Source: Woeseiaceae bacterium
GTDB taxonomy: Bacteria > Pseudomonadota > Gammaproteobacteria > Steroidobacterales > Woeseiaceae
Direction of reading: 5' to 3'
Assembly: GCA_028277185.1 (NCBI GenBank)
Contig: JANQGQ010000031.1
Coordinates: 1 to 64,000, forward strand
Length of the DNA stretch: 64,000 nt
The notes below the pieces were generated by a model. The model saw nothing but the letters and a program-made list of their open reading frames with translations. It ran no database searches and had not been told where the DNA came from. Made by a program: the position numbers and the translations under genes. Below, piece by piece: positions 44,182-52,083 of the stretch. The stretch's first letter is position 1, and each line of letters begins with the position of its first letter.

Positions 44182-45171
44182 ATGCGACAAAAGTCAGAAC
44201 TCCCGGAGACTGCGAACCAGGTCACGACGCGGGTCCGCAAAGAGCGGATCGACGGCGAGGCGGCCGGTCAGCGCATCGACAATTACCTGGCCCGGATGCT
44301 GCCCGGCGTTCCCCGCGGCCGGATCTACCGCTTGCTGCGGCGCGGCGAGGTGCGGGTAAACGGAGGCCGGATCCGGGCTGAGTACAAGCTCGAGACGGGG
44401 GACGAGGTTCGCATTCCGCCGGTGCGCCTGGACGCGCCGGCCAAACCGCCCGACGCCGCCCGGGCGGCAAAGCTGCTCGACCACGTCATCTACGAGGACA
44501 AGCGGCTTCTCGTCGTCAACAAGCCCGGCGGTCTGGCGGTGCACGGCGGCAGCGGGATCAGCTTCGGCGTCGTCGAACTTCTGCGGCAGGCCCGGCCCGA
44601 TCTCCGCGACCTCGGGCTGGTTCACCGGCTCGATCGCGAGACCTCCGGCTGTCTGGTGCTCGCCAAGCGGCGCAGCGCGCTGCGCGAGCTCAACGCCAGT
44701 TTTCGCGAGGGCCGTGTCGACAAGAACTACCTCGCGCTTGCGGCCGGAGACTGGCAGTTCGGGGATGAGACGCTGCGCGCAGCTCTGGAAGTACGCAACC
44801 GGCGCGGCGGCGAGCGCCACGTCGTCGTCAGCGAGTCCGGCAAAGCTTCCGCGACGCGCGTTCGGCTGTCGCGTACCTATGGCGTCGCCAGCCTCCTGCA
44901 GTGCAGCCCGCAGACCGGGCGCACGCATCAGATCAGAGTACACCTCGCGCACGCCGGCCACTCGATTCTGGGCGACGAGCGTTACGGTGATCCGGCGGCC
45001 AACGCCGCCGCCCGGCGCGCCGGTCTCAAACGTTTGTTCCTGCACGCTCAGTCGATAGCCTTTGCCGACGACAGCGGCAACGAACTGCACTTTACGGCGC
45101 CGTTGGCCGACGACCTCGAACGTTTTCTCGATAGTGGAATGCCCAAGCTCAAGCGTGCGAAACGACGCTAG
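44182..45171 (+). CDS. rluC: 23S rRNA pseudouridine(955/2504/2580) synthase RluC
   Basis: 329 residues. An S4 domain (about 20-75: QRIDNYLARMLPGVPRGRIYRLLRRGEVRVNGGR in part) precedes the RluA-type catalytic domain with the catalytic Asp in GLVHRLDRETSG (about residue 150) and QTGRTHQIRVH. It modifies uridines in 23S rRNA. ATG 44182 was chosen over the upstream TTG. Divergence from rne, with maf/yceD/rpmF beyond, is the conserved order. Confidence 0.95.
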   Translation: MRQKSELPETANQVTTRVRKERIDGEAAGQRIDNYLARMLPGVPRGRIYRLLRRGEVRVNGGRIRAEYKLETGDEVRIPPVRLDAPAKPPDAARAAKLLDHVIYEDKRLLVVNKPGGLAVHGGSGISFGVVELLRQARPDLRDLGLVHRLDRETSGCLVLAKRRSALRELNASFREGRVDKNYLALAAGDWQFGDETLRAALEVRNRRGGERHVVVSESGKASATRVRLSRTYGVASLLQCSPQTGRTHQIRVHLAHAGHSILGDERYGDPAANAAARRAGLKRLFLHAQSIAFADDSGNELHFTAPLADDLERFLDSGMPKLKRAKRR

Positions 45172-45217
45172 GCGTTTTTGAGGTGTTGGGCGCTTGGTGC
45201 GCTAAGCCGTCGAGCTA

Positions 45218-45271
45218 AGCGCTGCGGTCGGGTTACGATTTTCCGGAAAACCGTAACCCGACCACAGCGCT
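45218..45271. repeat. Long hairpin (about 54 nt) downstream of rluC
   Basis: The two halves pair over nearly the full length: AGCGCTG-C-GGTCGGGTTACG-A-TTTT against its complement, around a CCGG centre, with three single-base interruptions. It begins 46 nt after the rluC stop and could end that transcript or be a mobile repeat. No T-tract follows. Confidence 0.7.
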
Positions 45272-45499
45272 GCACTGCCGAACTCCGGTGCCGCATTACG
45301 CTAAGCATCCGTCTCGCGCTTCCTGATATGGGGGCATACAAGCCGAAGGCCAACTGGCTTCGCATTCGTCGACTTTGGAGCCATACAAACACGTCGGAAA
45401 ATCGTGTCTGACACCTTATTGGGTCATACAAACACGTCGGCGACCGGCGTGACTCAGTGGACTCTGGGCGATGTTTACGCTATGACGATGTGCAGCCGT

Positions 45500-45568
45500 G
45501 ACCGCGGAAGGGGTTTTCGGAAATAAAGCGGACCGCAGGGAGCCATTCCGAAAACCCCTTCCGCGGTC
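45500..45568. repeat. Perfect 22-bp inverted repeat
   Basis: Arms 45500-45521 and 45547-45568 are exact reverse complements, separated by 25 nt. The right arm, extended by CGCGGCTGC, recurs imperfectly at about 45598-45630 (CCGAAACCCCTTCCGCAATC core). The arrangement looks like a small palindromic repeat family rather than a single terminator. Confidence 0.75.
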
Positions 45569-45648
45569 GCGGCTGCTGATGCTGGACCGGAAGCCAACCG
45601 AAACCCCTTCCGCAATCGCGGCTGCCGCTATTGGCACAATAGCTGAAC

Positions 45649-46242
45649 CTACGGCAGCAGGTAGCCAAGCTCCAACAATCGGTCAGCGACCCAAATCATA
45701 GGTAGTCCGATCAGAGCTGTGGGATCTTCTGTCCGAACGGCCTCGAACAGTACGAAGCCGGCCCCCTCGATTTTGAAGCTCCCCGCGCAATCGTAGGGCT
45801 CGTCGTGACGAAGATAGGCCTCGGCGAGACGGCGGTCGAAGCGGCGAAAGCGGACCGTGGTCGTGTCCGTGTGCTCGTAGCGCGTCCGGTTGACGGGGTC
45901 GAGGATGCAGACGGCGGTCAGGAACGTCACCGACTGCCCGGCGGCTCTGAGCAGTTGCTCGACGGCTTGCTGGTGGTTGCCCGGTTTACCGATAACCTGA
46001 TGGTCCAGTACCGCCAGCTGATCGGCGCCGATGATCAGTGCGTCGCGAACGCTCGCCGATACTGCTTCGGCCTTGCGCCGTGCGAGTTCGGTGGCCAGCT
46101 CGGCGGGCGGGAGCCCGTCCGGGTTGCTCTCGTCCACGTTGGGATCGGTCGCCTCGTAGTCTTCGAGCAGGCGGTCGAGCAGGTGACGCCGGTACGGCGA
46201 TGATGAGGCAAGCACGATGCTGCCACTGGCCGGGTTTTGCAT
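45649..46242 (-). CDS. yceF: Maf-like nucleotide pyrophosphatase, YceF type
   Basis: 197 residues. Maf signature SIVLASSSPYRRHLLDRL near the N-terminus, then the PNVDES and ELARRKAEAV motifs, and IIGADQLAVLDHQVIGKPG containing the catalytic Asp. YceF-type Maf enzymes hydrolyse m7GTP and related non-canonical nucleotides, a housekeeping role. The gene is divergent from yceD and next to rluC, matching the E. coli gene neighbourhood. Confidence 0.92.
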   Translation of the reverse strand: MQNPASGSIVLASSSPYRRHLLDRLLEDYEATDPNVDESNPDGLPPAELATELARRKAEAVSASVRDALIIGADQLAVLDHQVIGKPGNHQQAVEQLLRAAGQSVTFLTAVCILDPVNRTRYEHTDTTTVRFRRFDRRLAEAYLRHDEPYDCAGSFKIEGAGFVLFEAVRTEDPTALIGLPMIWVADRLLELGYLLP

Positions 46243-46374
46243 GGTTCGGCGCTATGGATCGAACGACAAGGGCAGGGAGTGTACCGGGATTGCCGCAAGC
46301 CGCCGATTTTTTTGTGAATCAAGGTCTTGCACGGCTTTGACTTCGACAGCCCGGCCCTCTATCATCCGCCCGCC

Positions 46375-46956
46375 ATGGCGCCTCAGATCACAGAATCGAA
46401 GTCGCCGCGGCAATGGGCTGAGATCGGGCAAGCCATTGATTTTCAGGAGAAAATCAAGGATTTCCCCAGGCTTTACGACAGCCTGGCCGACGATCTGGCC
46501 GCGCTCGACGAGTCGGCGGACCCCGGCGACTGGTCCGGGAGGCCGGTAATCGGGACGACCCGGTTCACGTTTCTCGATACGAACTCCGGCCTCGTCGTTG
46601 CGCAGCTCGTGGCGCGGGTCGATGCGCCGGCGGTGTGTCAGCGTTGCCTGAGATTGTTGCGGGTATCGCTGGAGATCGACGAGCGCTACCTCCTGGTGGC
46701 CCAGGGCGAGGAGGTCGGTCGAGATGACTACGAGCATTGGGACTACGACGGCGATCGACTTCGACCGCTCGATCTGGTCGACGAGGCGCTCGTGATGGCG
46801 CTGCCGTTCGCGGCGAGGCATGCAGCAAGCGAAGGGTGTTCGGCCCCGATTGTTGCCGACGCCCCGGCGGCTGAGAAAACGATCCGGCCCTTCGCCGGGC
46901 TGAAAGACGCTCTCGAGGCAGAGGCAGCAGGCTCGTCGAAAGCGGAAGACGATTAA
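46375..46956 (+). CDS. yceD: YceD/DUF177 family protein
   Basis: 193 residues from the ATG at 46375. The central CQRCL motif (about residue 85) with a later Cys in SEGCSAPIV, the acidic [28 protein letters not shown] segment in part, and the position directly before rpmF identify DUF177/YceD, linked in E. coli and plants to 23S rRNA accumulation. It is 11 nt from rpmF and surely co-transcribed with it. Confidence 0.9.
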   Translation: MAPQITESKSPRQWAEIGQAIDFQEKIKDFPRLYDSLADDLAALDESADPGDWSGRPVIGTTRFTFLDTNSGLVVAQLVARVDAPAVCQRCLRLLRVSLEIDERYLLVAQGEEVGRDDYEHWDYDGDRLRPLDLVDEALVMALPFAARHAASEGCSAPIVADAPAAEKTIRPFAGLKDALEAEAAGSSKAEDD

Positions 46957-46967
46957 CGGAGACAAAC

Positions 46968-47162
46968 ATGGCTGTTCAACAGAACAAGCGCACGCGTTCG
47001 ACGCGCGGTATGCGTCGCTCGCACGACAAACTGAAGAAGCCGGCTGTGTCGGTCGATCCGACGAGCGGTGAGACGCATCTGCGTCATCGTGTGACGCCGG
47101 ACGGCTTTTATCGCGGCCAGCAGGTCATTGCCCAGCCCGACTTCGACGACGACGACGAGTAA
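46968..47162 (+). CDS. rpmF: 50S ribosomal protein L32
   Basis: 64 residues, preceded by GGAG. The conserved basic start [20 protein letters not shown] and the [14 protein letters not shown] tail are those of bacterial L32. The zinc-ribbon cysteines found in some lineages are absent, as in E. coli. It lies between yceD and plsX in the conserved order. Confidence 0.97.
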   Translation: MAVQQNKRTRSTRGMRRSHDKLKKPAVSVDPTSGETHLRHRVTPDGFYRGQQVIAQPDFDDDDE

Positions 47163-47203
47163 ACCGCGAATCCGGCACCCGCTTAAGTGCGGGTGAGCTC
47201 CCG

Positions 47204-48214
47204 ATGGGCAGTCGGACCGTTATTTCCCTCGATGCGATGAGCGGCGACCATGGCGCCGAGGTTGTCGTACGCGCCGCGTTTGCGGCGCTCCGCAAGCACG
47301 ACAATGTATGTTTGTGCCTCGTCGGCCGCGCCGCGGAACTCGAGCAACTCGTTGCCCGGTATGGCGGCACTCACGAGCGGCTGTCGATCGTGCCCGCCAC
47401 CGAGGTCGTCGAGATGTCGGAGGCACCGACCGACGCTCTGCGCCGCAAGAAAGACTCGTCGATGAGGATTGCGATCAATCTCGTTTCCGAGGGCAGGGCG
47501 GCCGCGTGTGTCAGCGCCGGAAACACCGGCGCGCTGATGGCGACGGCGAAATTCGTCCTCAAGATGCTCCCCGGCATCGATCGTCCGGCGATTCTGGCCG
47601 GACTTCCGACGATGCGTGGATCCATTCACATGCTCGACCTCGGGGCTAACGCGGAGTGTACGGCCGAGCAGCTTTTCCAGTTCGCGCTGATGGGGTCGAT
47701 CGTCGCCGCCGATCTGAGCGGCAAGGCGAGTCCCAGAATCGCGCTCCTGAACATCGGCGCCGAGGACACGAAGGGCAACCAAACGGTCAAGGAGGCGGCA
47801 CAGCTTCTCGAAGCGAGCTCGCTCAACTACGTGGGCTATATCGAGGGCAACGAACTCTTCAGCGAACGTGCCGACGTCGTCGTCACCGATGGCTTTACCG
47901 GCAACGTGGCGCTCAAGTCCATGGAAGGCATTGCGGGACTGACCCGCTTCTACCTGAAGCGGGCCTTCACGCGGAACTGGCTTGCGAAGCTGCAGGCGTT
48001 TCTCGCTGCGCCCGTTCTGAAACGTCTGGCGGCCGATACGGACACCAGGCGTTACAACGGTGCGACTCTCGTCGGCCTTAATGGTATTGTAATCAAGAGT
48101 CACGGCGGCGCCGACGAGCTTGCGTTTCTGCACGCTATCGAAACCGCCGTGATCGAAGTAGAGAATCAGCTTCCCGATCAGATCGGGAGACTGCTTCGAA
48201 AGGAAGCCGCATGA
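47204..48214 (+). CDS. plsX: Phosphate acyltransferase PlsX
   Basis: 336 residues. It makes acyl-phosphate from acyl-ACP for phospholipid synthesis. Motifs are VISLDAMSGDHGAEVVV at the N-terminus, VSAGNTGALMATAKF, LLNIGAEDTKGNQTVKEA and VVTDGFTGNVALKSMEG. It overlaps fabH by ATGA, the usual rpmF-plsX-fabH arrangement. Confidence 0.96.
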   Translation: MGSRTVISLDAMSGDHGAEVVVRAAFAALRKHDNVCLCLVGRAAELEQLVARYGGTHERLSIVPATEVVEMSEAPTDALRRKKDSSMRIAINLVSEGRAAACVSAGNTGALMATAKFVLKMLPGIDRPAILAGLPTMRGSIHMLDLGANAECTAEQLFQFALMGSIVAADLSGKASPRIALLNIGAEDTKGNQTVKEAAQLLEASSLNYVGYIEGNELFSERADVVVTDGFTGNVALKSMEGIAGLTRFYLKRAFTRNWLAKLQAFLAAPVLKRLAADTDTRRYNGATLVGLNGIVIKSHGGADELAFLHAIETAVIEVENQLPDQIGRLLRKEAA

Positions 48215-49179
48215 TTTACTCCCGCGTCGCAGGCACCGGGCGCTACTTGCCCGAGAAGGTTATCACCAACTTCGACCTCGAAAAGATGGTCGACACCAGC
48301 GACGAGTGGATTCGCACGCGAACCGGTGTCGAGCGCAGGCACGTAGCGCGCGAGGATCAGGCGGTATCCGATCTCTGCATGGAAGCCGCAAAGCAGGCGA
48401 TCGACGCAGCGGGTGTCGACGTCAGCGAGATCGATCTCGTCGCTGTCGGCACGACGACGCCGGACACGTTCTTCCCCAACGTGGCGACGCTGATCCAGCA
48501 TCGCCTGGGGATTCCGCCCTGTCCGGCGCTCGGCATGGAGGCCGCGTGCACCGGATTTCTGTATGCGCTGTCGACCGCCGATAAGTTCGTCCGCGCGGGG
48601 GAGTCAAAGTGTGCGCTCGTCGTGGGCGCCGAGTGTCTGTCGCGGCTCGTCGACTGGACCGATCGCAATACCTGCGTCCTGTTCGGGGATGGCGCGGGCG
48701 CCGTGATTCTCAAGCCCTCCGACGAACCCGGTATTCTGTCGACGCATCTCGGTGCGGACGGACAGTATCGCGATCTCCTCTACTATCCGGCCGGTCCGTC
48801 TAAGGACCTGCACAAGATCGGCACGCCCGAAGCCGCGATCATGATGACCGGTAACGAGGTTTTCAAAGTCGCCGTCAAGACGCTCGGGAACGTTGCCTCT
48901 GAGGCGCTCGACGCGAACGGCATCGATAAATCCGAACTCGACTGGCTCGTGCCGCATCAGGCCAACATCCGGATCATTCAGGCGACCGCGAAGCGTCTGG
49001 ACCTGCCTATGGAGAAGGTGATTCAGACCGTGCAGGATCACGGCAACACGTCGGCCGCATCGGTTCCCATGGCGCTCGACGTCGGCGTCAGAGACGGCCG
49101 CATCCAGCGCGGTCAGCTGGTCCTCATGGAGGCCTTCGGCGGCGGCTTTACCTGGGGTAGTGCCCTGATGCGCTACTAG
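48211..49179 (+). CDS. fabH: 3-oxoacyl-ACP synthase III
   Basis: 322 residues. It condenses acetyl-CoA with malonyl-ACP to start fatty acid synthesis. The catalytic Cys lies in MEAACTGFLYAL (about residue 113), His in WLVPHQANIRII (about 250), and Asn in QDHGNTSAASVP (about 280). The fab cluster seems to end here, since the next gene is convergent; fabD, fabG and acpP are not seen in the window. Confidence 0.96.
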   Translation: MIYSRVAGTGRYLPEKVITNFDLEKMVDTSDEWIRTRTGVERRHVAREDQAVSDLCMEAAKQAIDAAGVDVSEIDLVAVGTTTPDTFFPNVATLIQHRLGIPPCPALGMEAACTGFLYALSTADKFVRAGESKCALVVGAECLSRLVDWTDRNTCVLFGDGAGAVILKPSDEPGILSTHLGADGQYRDLLYYPAGPSKDLHKIGTPEAAIMMTGNEVFKVAVKTLGNVASEALDANGIDKSELDWLVPHQANIRIIQATAKRLDLPMEKVIQTVQDHGNTSAASVPMALDVGVRDGRIQRGQLVLMEAFGGGFTWGSALMRY

Positions 49180-49206
49180 CAGGAGCGCCGCTCCTCTGGT
49201 CCCGCT

Positions 49207-49746
49207 CTACCAGAGCGATTTGCGTTTGTCCCGTTGGCTGCGGCGCTGCATGCGCTGATGTAACTGCTGGCGGCGCCGGTCCAGCCGATCCCGGCGCATG
49301 ACCGGGTCAGAGGTCTCGCCGTGCTTCCCGTCGTACTCGTCGCGAAACCGGCAGTAGTCGTCGTAGGCTTCGCGAACGTGCTTGAGTTCGCGGGCTACGA
49401 CTTCGAGGATGATGACGTCGTCCAGGTAGCCAATCACGGGGATGTCGTCGGCCAGCAGATCCTCGGGATCGCCGAAGTACACGAAGGTGGCCAGCAGGCG
49501 CTCGCGTTCGCGCGGCGGAAGCTGCCACTCCTCGTCCAGGAGCATGTCGATCATTCGATCGAGTTCCGGGAGCTTCAATGCGACGAAATCGGGTAGCGGT
49601 TCTTTCTCGCGAATCGTTGCCATAATCTCGCGAATCGCGTCGATGATCTCGGATTCCTCCGCGTCGCGTACCGCTCTCCGGGCCTGCCGCAATGCTTTGC
49701 GAAAGTAGTCGAGATCGCGATCGGTCAGTTCGAAGGTCAGTTTCAT
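49207..49746 (-). CDS. DUF1232 (YkvA) domain protein
   Basis: 179 residues from the ATG at 49746. The DUF1232 pattern is YFGDPEDLLADDIPVIGYLDDVIILEVV in part (about 88-120), with the typical P-x-D and G-Y-L-D-D core. A long charged helical N-terminus and a strongly basic C-terminal tail (RRDRLDRRRQQLHQRMQRR in part) flank it. Such proteins are often membrane-associated, but no clear membrane helix is seen here. The function is unknown. It is convergent with fabH. Confidence 0.85.
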   Translation of the reverse strand: MKLTFELTDRDLDYFRKALRQARRAVRDAEESEIIDAIREIMATIREKEPLPDFVALKLPELDRMIDMLLDEEWQLPPRERERLLATFVYFGDPEDLLADDIPVIGYLDDVIILEVVARELKHVREAYDDYCRFRDEYDGKHGETSDPVMRRDRLDRRRQQLHQRMQRRSQRDKRKSLW

Positions 49747-49859
49747 CGATGTGGCAGGCGCCCCCTGTGCATGCGGCGTCACCCTACCGGCGGCCGACTC
49801 GGGCGTCAATCGAGGGAGGATTCCCGCGAGATGCGGTACTATTCGCCGAATCTGACTGG

Positions 49860-50519
49860 ATGATCGACATGCGGCCTTTACTCGTCATTGGCAACAAGAA
49901 CTACTCGTCCTGGTCGCTCAGGGCCTGGCTGGTGCTGCGGGAAGCTGCAATCGAGTTCGATGAGCAGCGGATCACTCTCGACGAACCCGGCACTGCAGAG
50001 GCGCTCGACGCACTCGGCGCTGCGCGACGCGTGCCGGTTCTGAAGCTTGGCGAGGAGACCATCTGGGATTCACTGGCGATTGCCGAGACCGTGGCGGAGC
50101 GCTGGCCGGACCGGCGCCTGTGGCCGGAGGACGCTCAGCGTCGCGCTCACGCGCGCTCAATCAGCGCGGAGATGCACTCGGGCTTCGCGGCCTTGCGTGA
50201 GCAGATGCCGATGAACTGCAGAGCGATGGGTCGTAAGGTGACGTTGACCGACGAACTCTCTCAAGATCTGGACCGGGTAATCGCGATCTGGTCGGACTGT
50301 CGGCACCGGTACAACGGCGACTGGCTGTTCGGCGATTTTTCGATTGCCGATGCGGCGTACGCCCCGGTGGCACTGCGGATGCGCACCTATGGCATCAATC
50401 TGCCGGAATCGGCGGCGTACTATCCGCAGCGCCTGCTGCAGAGCGCCGCAATGCAGGAGTGGCTTGCGGCGGCGGAGGTCGAGATCGAAGTCATCGAACA
50501 CGACGAGGTCGGCCGGTGA
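49860..50519 (+). CDS. Glutathione S-transferase family protein
   Basis: 219 residues from the ATG at 49860 (49869 is also possible). The thioredoxin-like N-domain begins LLVIGNKNYSSWSLRAWLVLREA, shown in part as NKNYSSWSLRAWL, with RRVPVLKLGEETIWDSLAIAE supplying the cis-Pro and glutathione-binding Asp-Ser. The helical C-domain contains WLFGDFSIADAAYAPVALR. It probably conjugates or reduces using glutathione; the substrate is unknown. Its stop overlaps the next gene. Confidence 0.9.
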   Translation: MIDMRPLLVIGNKNYSSWSLRAWLVLREAAIEFDEQRITLDEPGTAEALDALGAARRVPVLKLGEETIWDSLAIAETVAERWPDRRLWPEDAQRRAHARSISAEMHSGFAALREQMPMNCRAMGRKVTLTDELSQDLDRVIAIWSDCRHRYNGDWLFGDFSIADAAYAPVALRMRTYGINLPESAAYYPQRLLQSAAMQEWLAAAEVEIEVIEHDEVGR

Positions 50520-51544
50520 AACGCTTCGCCGCCGTGCTGCTGTTTGCGTTCGCGCTCCCGGCCGCTGCGGAGGTCTACGAACTGCCGCCCGCCGGCATTG
50601 ACGTGGTTGGCAATGTCACCGTCATCGAAGCCGGCTACGACGATACGCTGATCGACATAGCCCGGCGGCACGGTCTCGGCTATCACGACATCGCGCGGGC
50701 GAACCCGGACGTCGACATCTGGTTGCCCGGCGAGGGAACGCGCGTGGTTCTGCCGGCGCGTTTCGTGTTGCCGTCGGGCCCGCGCAGAGGTCTGGTCCTG
50801 AATCTTGCCGAGTATCGGATGTACTACTTTCCGGAGCCGGGCCCCGGCGAAACGCCGGTCGTCATGACGTATCCGATGAGCATCGGCCGCATGGACTGGG
50901 AGACGCCGCTGGGGATGACGCGCATCGTGCAGAAAGCACGGAACCCGGCCTGGTACCCGCCCGAGTCCGTGCGTCAGGAACGCATCGACGAGGGGCGAAC
51001 GCCGCTGCCGCGTGTGGTACCTCCCGGACCTGACAATCCCATGGGCACGCGCTCGCTCAGGTTGGGGATTCCCGGCTACCTGATCCACGGCACCAACCGG
51101 CCGGCGGGCGTCGGCATGCGGGTGACGCACGGCTGCATCCGCATGTTTCCCGAAGACATCGAGTTCCTGTTCGACGAGGTCGGTCTCGACACACCGGTAC
51201 GGATCGTCAACGAGCCGGTGAAGATCGGATGGGACGGCGATGCGCTGGTCATGGAGGTGCACCCGGTCCTCGATGAGGCGCCCGAAACGACGGTCGACGA
51301 GCCCGGTGGCGAGGTGCATGTGGAAGCGACGCCGGAAGAAGCGCCCGCCGAGGATGCGCCGGTCCGGGATCCGCTGACCTATGCGACGGAGCGCTTCGTG
51401 AGCATCACTAGCGAGCGCCCTGGCCGACTCGATTGGGATCGGGTGGAGGCGATGATCGGTGCGGCGACAGGCGTGCCGTCGCTCGTGGGCGAAGCCAAGG
51501 CCGATTCGGCCGACCAGGAACTGGTGTCCGCGCGGGATGAGTGA
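50516..51544 (+). CDS. L,D-transpeptidase (ErfK/YbiS/YcfS type)
   Basis: 342 residues from GTG 50516, overlapping the GST stop. A signal peptide (AAVLLFAFALPAAA) and a LysM-like segment (YDDTLIDIARRHGLGYHDIARANPDVDIWLPGEGT, in part) precede the YkuD domain with HGTNRPAGVGMRVTHGCIRM: His191, His205 and catalytic Cys207. It crosslinks peptidoglycan or attaches a Braun-type lipoprotein. The next gene, convergent, is an alanine-zipper lipoprotein of the Lpp type, an interesting possible partner. A Pro/Glu/Ala-rich tail follows the catalytic domain. Confidence 0.92.
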   Translation: MKRFAAVLLFAFALPAAAEVYELPPAGIDVVGNVTVIEAGYDDTLIDIARRHGLGYHDIARANPDVDIWLPGEGTRVVLPARFVLPSGPRRGLVLNLAEYRMYYFPEPGPGETPVVMTYPMSIGRMDWETPLGMTRIVQKARNPAWYPPESVRQERIDEGRTPLPRVVPPGPDNPMGTRSLRLGIPGYLIHGTNRPAGVGMRVTHGCIRMFPEDIEFLFDEVGLDTPVRIVNEPVKIGWDGDALVMEVHPVLDEAPETTVDEPGGEVHVEATPEEAPAEDAPVRDPLTYATERFVSITSERPGRLDWDRVEAMIGAATGVPSLVGEAKADSADQELVSARDE

Positions 51545-51553
51545 CAGGCAAAA

Positions 51554-51578
51554 AAACGCCGCGACGAGCGCGGCGTTT
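51554..51578. terminator. Bidirectional terminator between the L,D-transpeptidase and Lpp-like genes
   Basis: A perfect 10-bp stem, AAACGCCGCG/CGCGGCGTTT, with a 5-nt loop. On the minus strand it is followed by a T-run (seen as AAAAAA on the plus strand at 51551), making a good intrinsic terminator for the lipoprotein. On the plus strand TTTAG follows, so it may serve both genes. Confidence 0.85.
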
Positions 51579-51601
51579 AGACAGTGTTCTTGCGTCGTCG
51601 C

Positions 51602-51901
51602 TTATTTGGACATCGACTTCTGGAACATGCGTTCCATCGCTTCTTTGTTAGCGTCGCAGCAGGCCTGCGCTTCGCTGGCGGCCGAGAGTGCACGATCGGC
51701 CGTGCTCTGGGCGCTGGAAGCCGCCTGGGCAGCGCGATCCGCAGCAGCGCGGGCAGCTTCGGCAGCCGATGCAGCGGCAGCAGCGTCGGCAGCAGCAGCT
51801 TCGGCCGTTGCCCGGACTTCATCGAGACCCGTCGTCGCGCAACCCGACGCGAAACCGAGCGTGAGCAGCAGAGCGCTGGCTTTCAAAGCGGTCTTTTTCA
51901 T
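51602..51901 (-). CDS. Lpp/OprI-like alanine-zipper lipoprotein
   Basis: 99 residues. The signal and lipobox are LLLTLGFASGCAT. The mature protein is a long Ala-rich coiled coil (AAAADAAAAASAAEAARAAADRA in part) with heptad spacing, then ACCDANKEAMERMFQKSMSK. It has the features of an abundant major outer-membrane lipoprotein. The C-terminal Lys could be tethered to peptidoglycan by an L,D-transpeptidase such as its neighbour, as in Lpp; that link is inference. A strong terminator follows. Confidence 0.85.
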   Translation of the reverse strand: MKKTALKASALLLTLGFASGCATTGLDEVRATAEAAAADAAAAASAAEAARAAADRAAQAASSAQSTADRALSAASEAQACCDANKEAMERMFQKSMSK

Positions 51902-52083
51902 TTTCCAAAGTTCCTCTGTTAGGAATGAAAGGCAGGCGCATTATTTCCGAAATGCCCAGGCGCTGCAACGAAAATGCCTGTTTTCATTGTCTTTTGTCGG
52001 ACAATCGCGACAGACTGGCCAGTCCGGTTGCGGTGGAAGCACGTAAATGGTTCGCCTGAAACTATCGGGCCGGATGCCCGGCC

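Larger units (their letters stand above)
45172..45648. repeat. Palindrome- and repeat-rich intergenic region
   Basis: 477 bp between rluC and maf with no convincing gene. A ~54-nt near-perfect hairpin lies at 45218-45271 (arms include GGTCGGGTTACG/CGTAACCCGACC, centre TTTTCCGGAAAA). A 16-bp direct repeat, CATACAAACACGTCGG, is at 45382-45397 and 45425-45440. A perfect 22-bp inverted repeat is at 45500-45521/45547-45568, containing AAGGGGTTTTCGG. A degenerate further copy of its right arm lies at about 45598-45625. This resembles clustered REP/MITE-like elements. Confidence 0.75.

Noticed and set aside
45172..45648. Possible CRISPR array
   Set aside because: The repeats differ in sequence and size, are few, and are mostly inverted rather than regularly spaced direct repeats. 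No cas gene is present.
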